DNA of 64,000 nucleotides from Pyramidobacter sp. YE332 (GTDB lineage: Bacteria; Synergistota; Synergistia; Synergistales; Dethiosulfovibrionaceae), in the NCBI RefSeq assembly GCF_033060595.1, contig NZ_CP133038.1:1922001-1986000 (forward strand), given 5' to 3'. The notes under the pieces are model-generated. The model had not been told where the DNA came from. It did no database searches and saw only the letters and a list, made by a program, of their open reading frames with translations. The position numbers were made by a program, and so were the translations under genes. Positions 56,798 to 64,000 of the stretch are shown here, piece after piece. Each line of letters opens with the position of its first letter. The stretch's first letter is position 1.

Positions 56798-57223
56798 TTA
56801 CTTCTTTTTCTTTAGCTCATTGATGACGTCGGCGGTGAGATCGACGCCGCCGAACTGAACGGCCTGTGAGTCGAGAACCACGTCGCAGCCCTTGTTCTTG
56901 GCCACGGTGCGGACGGCCTGGCGGATCTCCTTGTAAATGGGTTCCTTGAGCTTCATCTCTTCCTGCGCGGCTTCGCGGCGTTTGGCTTCGATCGTCTCGG
57001 CGCCTTTCTTCTTGTCGGTAACCTTTTCGAGAGCGCTTTTTAGCTCCTGCTCCTTGGAACGATACACCGCTTCGATCCTCTTGCTGACCTGCGCAAAGCT
57101 GGGATGATTGAAAAGGATCCTCTGCATGTCGGCTACGCCGATCTTCGTATCGGCGTAAGCCGCGCCGGCGATGACCAGCGTCAGAGCCGCAAGCAGTGTA
57201 AAGACATGGAAAAACTTCTTCAT
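56798..57223 (-). CDS. OmpH/Skp-family periplasmic chaperone 1
   Basis: 141 residues. A signal peptide (KKFFHVFTLLAALTLVIAGAAYA) precedes a Skp/OmpH domain: KIGVADMQRILFNHPSFAQV as first strand and helix, long charged coiled-coil arms (about 45-105), and GCDVVLDSQAVQFGGVDLTADV as the last strand and helix. Skp trimers hold unfolded outer-membrane proteins. AAGGAGG precedes the ATG. The arms are shorter than in E. coli Skp. It has its own terminator. Confidence 0.92.
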   Translation of the reverse strand: MKKFFHVFTLLAALTLVIAGAAYADTKIGVADMQRILFNHPSFAQVSKRIEAVYRSKEQELKSALEKVTDKKKGAETIEAKRREAAQEEMKLKEPIYKEIRQAVRTVAKNKGCDVVLDSQAVQFGGVDLTADVINELKKKK

Positions 57224-57657
57224 TTGGTAATTCCTCCTTGGTTCAGTCTGATTGACCGCGATTATTGTACTGCAAAGACGCCATCCCGTCCAGACGACGG
57301 CTCGACGTACGCCGCCGCTCTCCGACGACGGCTTATTGTACCATCAATCGACTCTCTGCGCACGTTTGCCTGTTTTCTGATAAAATTAAGAAACAAATTT
57401 TATTAAAATTCGTCCGAGGTAAAAGAATTTGAACTTCGATCCCTGATACAACACGCTGGTCAGCGCCACCGAGCCAAGCGCCGACGGCTGCGTCGCCGCT
57501 TGGCAGCCTTTATCCGGCAGCCCGACCGCAAAAGCGAAGAGACCGTCTTATACTGTTTCTTGACTAAAAACTAAAATCTCGAACAGCAAAAGAACGCAAA
57601 CCACCGCGGAGAAACCGGACGGAGAAAAAATGAAACGTGACTTTCCGCGAACGAAAG
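57224..57657. other. gene-free region between the two Skp-like genes
   Basis: About 430 bases with no plausible gene. A long hairpin lies at 57473-57504: GCCAAGCG-C-CGACG and its complement with a 4-base loop. A TTGACC near 57250 and AT-rich stretches at 57375-57420 may belong to promoters of the first Skp-like gene. No tRNA is found here. Confidence 0.6.
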
Positions 57658-57705
57658 ATCCCCGATCGGGGGACGCATTTTTTGCGCCTCCCCCGCTCGG
57701 GGATC
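57658..57705 (-). terminator. long hairpin terminator after skp-like gene 2
   Basis: GATCCCCGA and its complement enclose a second G5/C5 stem with a T-rich loop, giving about 20 bp. It lies 30 bases after the stop codon at 57735. Confidence 0.8.
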
Positions 57706-57734
57706 CTGTCGTTCCGTTTTTCCTGTTTCGGCCG

Positions 57735-58265
57735 TTACTTCGCTTCCGCAGACGCCTGTTCCGCCTTGGCGGGGACTTCCGGCTTCTTCACCGTCACCGT
57801 GGGAAGGGCGGCGAACTTCGGCCTGCGCCTGTTCATCTCCTTCAGCACGGCGTCGGTGACGTCCAGCCTGGGCGCCGCGTCGAGCAGCAGCTGACGCGCC
57901 ATCACCGCGTGGAACTTCGGATTCTTCTTCCGCCACGTTTCCACGGACGCCATCAGTTCCGACTGCAGCACCGACGTCACCGCCGCGCGTTCCACTTCCA
58001 TCTGCCGTTCCAGCGCCGCCTGTCCCTGCGCGACCGCGTTCTGCGCCTCGGCCGTGTTCTCCTGGCCGCGGTACAGCGCCCGCAGGTCGTTATACCCTTT
58101 CTGGAGCACTTTCTGCACTGCCTCCAGATGGGCCCGTCCCAGCTTGCCGGGTTCGGACTGGACCAGGAGCTTTTCCGTGTCCACCACGGCGATCTCCGTG
58201 GCGGACGCCGCCGCGGACATAGCGAATGTCAGAAATAAAACTGCCGCCTGCATCAAACGTTTCAC
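57735..58265 (-). CDS. OmpH/Skp-family periplasmic protein 2
   Basis: 176 residues. The start is a GTG at 58265 with GAGGAGG eight bases upstream, beginning a signal peptide (KRLMQAAVLFLTFAMSAAASA). The mature chain starts EIAVVDTEKLLVQSEPGKLG, like the Skp first strand, then helical arms (about 45-130) and an end strand APRLDVTDAVLKEMN. The Pro/Ala/Lys-rich tail is extra. It lies next to the adhesin gene and could help it cross the periplasm. Confidence 0.85.
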   Translation of the reverse strand: MKRLMQAAVLFLTFAMSAAASATEIAVVDTEKLLVQSEPGKLGRAHLEAVQKVLQKGYNDLRALYRGQENTAEAQNAVAQGQAALERQMEVERAAVTSVLQSELMASVETWRKKNPKFHAVMARQLLLDAAPRLDVTDAVLKEMNRRRPKFAALPTVTVKKPEVPAKAEQASAEAK

Positions 58266-58340
58266 TGATAAAACCTCCTCGAATAAATGGCAAATTGATA
58301 GAAAATAAATAGAAACAGATAAAAAACGAACAAAGAAGAA

Positions 58341-58367
58341 GGGCGGAGCGAATAAGACTCCGCCCTT
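58341..58367. terminator. bidirectional terminator after the adhesin gene
   Basis: A perfect 9-bp stem AGGGCGGAG with a 9-base loop; T5 follows on the plus strand and a T/C-rich stretch on the minus strand. Confidence 0.8.
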
Positions 58368-58435
58368 TTTCTCTGCATTGCCGGTCCTTTCTCTTTGCAT
58401 TGCCGATACGGGGACCGGAACGTCGAGCCGAAACG

Positions 58436-61400
58436 CTATCTCCGTTTCGACGCCCGCAGCAGACGTTCCAGCTCGGCCATGCGTGCTTTCATTTCCGCCC
58501 GTTCATGGATCTCGCGGGTAAGCATAGCTTTCATCTCCGCGATCTCCTCGGCCTGATGGGAGTTGGTCTTCTCCATTGACGCCACCTGCGCCTGCAGCTG
58601 GGCGTTCTCCTTCTGCATCACGTAGACGCTGCTCATCGGGCCTTTGCGGTAACGTTCGGGGATCTGTTCCTTGTCTGCTTTCCTGCCGATCTTCCACGTC
58701 AGGCCGGCGTTGGCCATCGACTCGCCGTGGTGGGTGACGGACACTCCGGCGTGGACCATGAAGTCTTCTTTCACGTAGTGCGCCCAGCCGAGGGCCAGGG
58801 CGTATTCGCCTTTGTACGTTCCGAAGCCGGCCATGAGCTGGCTGGGTTCGAGCGGGTCGTACTGCATCGGTTTCAAGGCACTCAGGGCGGAGCCGAGCGC
58901 GCCGACGTTCTTGAGGTCGCGCCGCAGTTCGCCCATCTGGTTGTAGACGTTGCCGAAGTTGTTGTAGACTTTGCCGAACTGTTTGTCTACGGCGCTCAAG
59001 GCGTCGCCGACGGTGTTGTAGCTGCCGCCGTCCACGTACTTGAACTTGTAGGTGGGGGCGGAGACGGTGCCGTCGGGGTTGACGGAGGAGCCGCCGCCGA
59101 GGTGGGTGGCGAGGCTGCTCGAAGCCTTCCACAGCTGCGCTCCGTTGATGGCGTCGGTACTGGCCGCGCTCACGTCTCCGGCTTTGACGTTCTCGATTTT
59201 GTGGTGGGTTGCGTCGAAGCCTTGGGCGCTCACTTTGCCGGCAAAAACGGGCGCGTCGACGACGCTCACGGTGACGTCTTTGCCGTTATGGGGGCGGGTG
59301 ACGGTGACGTTCCTGCCGTTTTTGAACTGGACGGTGTCGCCGTTGCCGATGGGGGTGGCGGTGTCTCCGTTGGTCTGGAGGTTCCAGGCGCCGCTGCCGC
59401 CGCTGCCATTGGCGATGGCGTCGAGGATGTCCTGGTGCAGGCCGATGGTGACGACGCCGCCGGCGGGGGTGGTGGTGACGTTGGTGACGATCTGGTTGGA
59501 GGCGCCGACGAACTGGATGTTGGGGGTCTGGTTCTGGGCAAGGGTGACGGTGTGGCTGTGGGGGGTGCTCGCTCCGTCGCTGACGCTGAACTTTGCGGAG
59601 ATGTTGGTGATGGGCGCGGTGGTGGTGTTGATCAGGGTCTGGAGTTTGGCGGGGTCGAGGCCGACTCTGAGGGTGCGTCCGCTGACGGCGGTGGTGATGA
59701 CGTCGCCTGTGGGGATGATGTCGAGGCGTTTGTGCGCGCTGTCGAGGAGGATGCCGGGGGCGCTTCCGTGGGGGTCGGCGCCGATGGTGTAGGTGGCGTT
59801 CTGTCCCGCGGCGAGGGCGGCGGCTTTCAGCTGGCCTTCGGTGGCGGCCTGTCCGGCGCGGGCGTTTTCGCCCCAGCCGGCGTCGAGGGTGGTGTTGCTC
59901 AAACCGGCGATGGTGCCTGTCGCGCCGTTGAGTTTGATTTCGTTCGCGCCACTTTTGACTGTGACGCTGGCGAACTCGGGGGTCTCGCTCATGACGAGGT
60001 CGAAGCCGTCGCCGGCGGCGTTCTTTTTCACGCCGAGGTTCTTGCCGGATGCGCCACTCGTCACGCTTGCCAGGCCGCCTTTGAGGTTCAGGGTCTGGCC
60101 GAGGGTGCGGTTGACGGCGCCGTCGTTGCCGGCGAAGTTCAATCCGCCGGACAGGGTGCCGGTGATGGTGGTGATGGCGGAGTTGTTGCTGATGTCGATG
60201 TTTTGACCGAGGTTGGGGTTGGCCGACACAGTCACTTTCGCGCCGTCGCTTCCGTCGGCCGCTACGGTCACGTCGATCTTGCCGGTTTCGCCTGCGAACT
60301 TGATGTTCTTCTTGGTTGCGCCGCCGAGGGTGATGTCCTGTTTCGTTCCGGCTTCGTTGCTGACGGTGAAGCCGGCTTTCAGTTTCGAGATGTCGGCGGT
60401 GTGGCCGGTCACGGTGGTGTTGTTGGCGATCTGGTTGTTGATGGCGGTGTTCAGGTTGGCGGCGTTGACTTTGTACTTCACGCCGCTCGTGCCGACTTCG
60501 GATTCGATAATGTTGCCGTCGCCGGCGAACGTGATGATTTCCGTTCCGGTCTTGTCCGCGGTGATGGTTTTCGTTCCGGTCCCGGCGTCGGCGATCTTGA
60601 ATTTCGCTTCGACGTTATTAATCACGGTGGAGCTGTTGTTGATGGTATTGCTCAGTGTCGAACCGTCCAGGCCGATGGTGAGGCCGCCCGCGTCGACTTT
60701 CGTGGTGACGCCGCCGGCGCCTGTGACCACCAGCGGAGTGGCGCTGTTGATCAACTTGCTGCCCGGTACGGCTTCCGCGTCCTTGATCGTCCAGTTCGCC
60801 GTTCCGCCGATGGCGCCGGTCAGGGCCGCGGTGTCGAGGCTGTACTTCACGCCGTCGGTGGTCATGGCGGACTTGATGTAGGTGCCGTCGCCTTCGAATT
60901 TGACGGTCGGTTCGGTGTCCTTGGCCAGCGTTACGGTCTTCTTCGTTCCCGTTTCCGCAGTCACGCCGAATTTGGCGCTGATGTTGGTGATCGGGGTCGT
61001 GGTCGCGTTGTTGATGTTGGTGATCACGCTGCCGGTGATGTTCTGGGCGAGTTTGGCCGTGTCGATGCCGTAGGTGACTTTGGTGCCGGTCAGGCCGACG
61101 GTCATGGTGTCGTCGGTCGTCGCGAACTCGATCGTCGGTTTGGCGCCGCCGAGGGCGACGTTCGACGTGGTGCTGCCGGCTTTCAGGTCGAAGCCGTCTT
61201 TCAACGCGTTGATGGCCGAATTGTTGGCGATGTTGAGGTTGGTTCCGAGGTTGGGGTCGGTCTTCACGGTGACGGTGGCGCCGTCGGAGGCGTTGGCTAC
61301 TTCGACGAGGATTTTGTTGGCTTCGCCCTTGAACTGGATGTTCTTTTTGGACGCGCCGCCCAAAGTGATGTCCTGCTTCGTTCCGGCTTCGTTGCTGACG

Positions 61401-63804
61401 GTGAAGCCGCCGGCGAGGTTCTGCACGGTGGTGTTGTTGGTGATGGCGGTGTTCAGCGCCGTGGTGTTGAGGCTGTACTTCACGCCGTTCGCGGTCATCG
61501 CGGAGGTGATGTAGGCGCCGTCGCCTTCGAACTTGATGGTTTCCGTTCCGGTCTTGTCCGCGGTGATGGTTTTCGTTCCGGTCCCGGCGTCGGCGATCTT
61601 GAACTTTGCCTGTACGTTGGTGATCGGGGTGGAGCCGTTGTTGATGTTGGTGATCAGCTTGCTCTTGTCGATGCCGTAGGTGACTTTCGTCCCGGTCAGG
61701 TCGACGGTGACGGTGTCGTCGGCGCCCGCGAATTCCACGGTCGGGGCTGTCGCTCCGCCTAAGGCGACGTTGTTGGTCGTGCTGCCGGCTTTGAGGTCGA
61801 AGCCGCCTTGCAGTTTGGTGATGTTGCTGGTGTTGGTGGCGATGTTGGCGGTGTTTCCGCTCACGGTGTTGCTCAGGTTCGTCACGGTCGCGTTGTTGCT
61901 GATGTCGAGGTTTGTTCCGAGGTTGGCGTTGGCTGTCACGGTCACTTTTGCGCCGTCAGCCCCGTCGGCCGCTACGGTCACGTCGATCTTGTCGGTTTCG
62001 CCTTCGAACTTGATGTTCTTCTTGGTCGCGCCGCCGAGGGTGATGTCTTGTTTCGTTCCTGCGGCGTTGCTGACGGTGAAGCCGTTCTTGAGCGCGGTGA
62101 TGTCGGTGCCGTGTTGGGTGACCGTGGTGTTGCTGTTCACCTGATTGTTGATCTGGCTGTTCAGCGCCGTTGTGTCGAGGCCGACGGTCAGTTTCTTGGC
62201 GGCGGCGTCGTAGGAGGTCTGGACGTAGTTGATGCCCGCGAACTCCAGGGTGTCGCCGGCCACGATCGGGCCTACGCTGCTACCGGATTTGACGTTGAAA
62301 CCGGCTTTCAGGGCGGTGATGTCGGTGGTGTGCCCGTTTACCGTGGTGTTCAGACTGGTGATGGCACCGTTGTTGGCGATGTTGAGGTGAGTTCCGAGGT
62401 TCGGGTCGGTCTTCACGGTGACGGTGGCGCCGTCGGCGGCGCTCGCCACTTCGACGAGGATTTTGTTGGCTTCGCCTACGAACTGGATGTTCTTCTTGGT
62501 CGCGCCACCGAGGGTGATGGTCTGTTTGGTGCCGGCGGCGTTGCTGACGGTGAAGCCGCCTTTGAGGGCGTTGATGTCAGTGGTGTGTCCGGTGACGGTG
62601 GGGTTGGTGTTCACCTGGGCGTTGATCTGGCTGTTCAGCTTGGTCTGGTCGAGGGTGAAGTTCAGCCCGGCGGCGTTCACCACCGGTTTGATGTAAGCGT
62701 CTCCCTTGACCACCAGCGGGGTGCTGACGTCGATGACTTTGGAGCCGGGCGTCGGGGTCTGGCTGTCCTTGATGGTCCAGGTGGCGGCGCGCTTCAGCTG
62801 CGCCACGTTGACGGCGTCATCGTTGTCGGTCCCGGCCGCCACGCCGGTGATCTGGCGGGTAATGTTACCGGCCAGGTTGCCCACGGCGACGGCGTTGCGC
62901 GTGGAGATCCACGCCGCACCGCTCTGCCCGGCCCCCAGAAACGCCGCTTTCCCGGCGGCGGTATCCGCCATCGCCCCGCTGCCGAGGGCGACGGAATCGG
63001 CCCGCACGGCGCGCGCCCCCACGCCTACGGCGAAGGAATTCACCGCCGCGGTTTCGACGATGCCTCCCGACGCCGCCAGGGAGTTTATAGCCTTCGCCTG
63101 CGAACTTGAACCCATCGCGGTGGAATAGTTGCCCTCGGCAAGGGTATTGCTCCCCATCGCGGTGGAAGCGGCGCCAGTGGCGCGGGTCACGTTCCCCATC
63201 GCGATGGAAGCGTAGCCGGCGGTTTGGGCTTTGTACCCCATCGCGACGGAAGAACCTCCCTTGGCTTCGCTCTCAACCCCCATTGCGGTGGAAACGTTGC
63301 CGATGGCTTTGGACTTGCTCCCCATCGCGGTGGAAGACTCGCCCTCGGCACTGGTTTCGTTCCCCATCGCGGTGGCATAGCCGCCCTTGGCAACCGTTTT
63401 GAACCCGAGCGCGACGGAAATTTCGCCGGTGCTCTCGGCTTCTCTCCCTATCGCGATGGAACCTTCGTTGGTCGCTTTGGTATTCGTACCTATCGCATAG
63501 GAACTGTTGCCTTCGGCGCGGGCCACAAGCCCGAGAGCGAAGGAATTTTGCCCTTTGGCGTAGGACGACTGCCCCATTGCGATAGCGTTGACGCCGATCG
63601 CTTCGGCGCCCGCCCCTATCGCGGCAAGAGCGTGCAAGCCCACAGAAGGAGAGCCATTCGGGCCGATCTTCAGCTTTCCTCCCTCGACCCAGTCGACCCA
63701 GGCGCCGAAAGCGCTTCCCGTTCCCCCAGCGCCAACGCCAGAAGCAGCGCCGCCGCCTTCCGCACGGCGGGCGGTCTGCTCCGCTGCATAAACTTTCCCA
63801 TCAT
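58436..63804 (-). CDS. giant YadA-type trimeric autotransporter adhesin, frame lesion at the signal peptide as sequenced
   Basis: About 1,789 residues, type V secreted surface adhesin. The ATG at 63804 (GAGGAGG nine bases upstream) starts a signal peptide ([15 protein letters not shown]). At a G5 run (plus-strand C5, 63723-63727) the frame is lost; one more base joins it to [16 protein letters not shown]. Then come about 14 YadA head repeats (AIG/AMG-x-x-S-x-A-x-G type; 62.9-63.6 kb), a neck ([12 protein letters not shown]), a long stalk (59.2-62.8 kb) with large repeats, and the beta-barrel anchor (58.69-58.99 kb, ending AGLTWKIG). Unusually, about 82 residues with a coiled coil follow the anchor. 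Transcription is probably from the motif-rich region upstream. Confidence 0.93.
59200..62830 (-). repeat. large stalk repeats in the adhesin
   Basis: Four long units with the core FTVSN-AGTKQ-ITLGGA lie near 62.5, 62.05, 61.37 and 60.34 kb. The sequence after the core alternates between two types: ANKILVEVA (first and third) and [10 protein letters not shown] (second and fourth). Shorter units [20 protein letters not shown] occur near 61.58 and 60.58 kb. This implies duplication of a two-unit block. Confidence 0.85.
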
Positions 63805-63934
63805 CGTATACGACCTCCTCTGAAATCTTCCCAACGCACCGGGCGCCGTTTCGCTTTTTCCGCGTCTTTCGACGCGCGCTGCGCTCCATGCCGGCATACA
63901 ACACGCCATCATAAGAGTGTTCACAAACATATCA

Positions 63935-63988
63935 TACCCCCGTGTAAAGATAACGAGTTGTTTGTGTTTATACTTTACCCCGAGTAAA
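63935..63988 (-). promoter_or_regulatory. paired operator-like motifs upstream of the adhesin gene
   Basis: TTTACTCGGGGTAAA (63974-63988, minus strand, an imperfect palindrome) and TTTACACGGGGGTA (63935-63948) share TTTAC-x-CGGGG-TA and are about 40 bases apart, four helical turns. TATAAA follows the first and TATGAT the second, so each could cover a promoter. No cognate regulator is in the window. Confidence 0.5.
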
Positions 63989-64000
63989 CAAAAGCCGCGA

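Noticed and set aside
57430-57480. tRNA-like sequence (TTCGATCCC near a GGTCAGCGCC stretch)
   Set aside because: No cloverleaf, acceptor stem or anticodon arm could be formed on either strand.
60300-62600. CRISPR-like regular repeats
   Set aside because: The repeats are in-frame protein repeats of the adhesin stalk with irregular spacing, not short repeats with unique spacers.
58727-63109. Very long plus-strand open frames opposite the adhesin (over 1,000 codons)
   Set aside because: They are shadows of the GC-biased codon use in the adhesin repeats, have no family signature and lack ribosome sites.

Overview
The window is a stretch of chromosome from a diderm bacterium with high-GC coding sequence. 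The best inference is a member of the Synergistota (Pyramidobacter or Jonquetella type). This rests on gene content: a DAP-type MurE, OmpH/Skp chaperones, an AsmA/TamB-like protein and a YadA-type trimeric adhesin, which show an outer membrane; a complete dcw cluster; and a cobalamin-dependent methionine synthase with a separate reactivation protein. The species name was not tested.

Layout. (1) 1-16 kb, minus strand: the whole division and cell wall (dcw) operon mraZ-rsmH-ftsL-ftsI-murE-murF-mraY-murD-ftsW-murG-murC-ftsQ-ftsA-ftsZ, then the start of a membrane protein cut by the window edge. It has a recognisable mraZ promoter with three MraZ boxes. (2) 16.2-19.5 kb: RNase P RNA (rnpB) with promoter and terminator, an HD-domain protein, a deoxyinosine-type DNA glycosylase, and an ArsA/Get3-like ATPase with a small partner. 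(3) 19.7-29.8 kb: accessory region. An ISAs1-family element sits just upstream of, or inside the 5' end of, an AsmA/TamB-like gene. A 4.5-kb island bounded by an exact 42-bp direct repeat interrupts the start of the uridine phosphorylase gene. The island holds a truncated S24 repressor, an IS5-type element with a programmed -1 frameshift, an IS110 element, a membrane protein with a WYL-like end, and small exported proteins. (4) 29.9-34 kb: metF, methionine synthase activation protein and metH, behind a probable SAM-clan riboswitch. (5) 34-44 kb: AraC-type regulator, two-subunit L-serine dehydratase, two uncharacterised genes, threonine aldolase, phosphate acyltransferase and a secreted S9 peptidase. 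(6) 44.4-49 kb: rpmH-rnpA-yidD-yidC-jag and a DinG-type helicase. (7) 49.1-50.8 kb: an IS30-type element with many end repeats. (8) 50.9-58.3 kb: rpsT, holA, leuS, radA, a PF04008 protein and two Skp-like proteins. (9) 58.4-64 kb: a giant YadA-like adhesin of about 1,790 residues.

Two themes stand out. First, four genes (murG, ftsI, the adhesin and the gene at 38.8 kb) are broken only by single-base changes. Most of these lie in G/C runs of five or six, and in three cases a run of five should be six. Since murG and ftsI are essential, homopolymer sequencing error is the simplest reading. Real frameshifting or phase variation remains possible for the adhesin. Second, the island in udp has preserved its target. 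The native promoter and ribosome binding site of udp are now left of the island and lead into the S24 fragment through a TGATG stop-start overlap. The island's right end supplies a new ATG and ribosome binding site to the intact udp.

Functionally the window joins envelope growth and division (dcw), envelope biogenesis (YidC/YidD/Jag, Skp, AsmA/TamB-like), surface adhesion, one-carbon and methionine metabolism, and amino-acid catabolism (serine dehydratase, threonine aldolase, phosphotransacylase, peptidase). This fits an amino-acid-fermenting anaerobe. No tRNA, 16S/23S rRNA or CRISPR array was seen.
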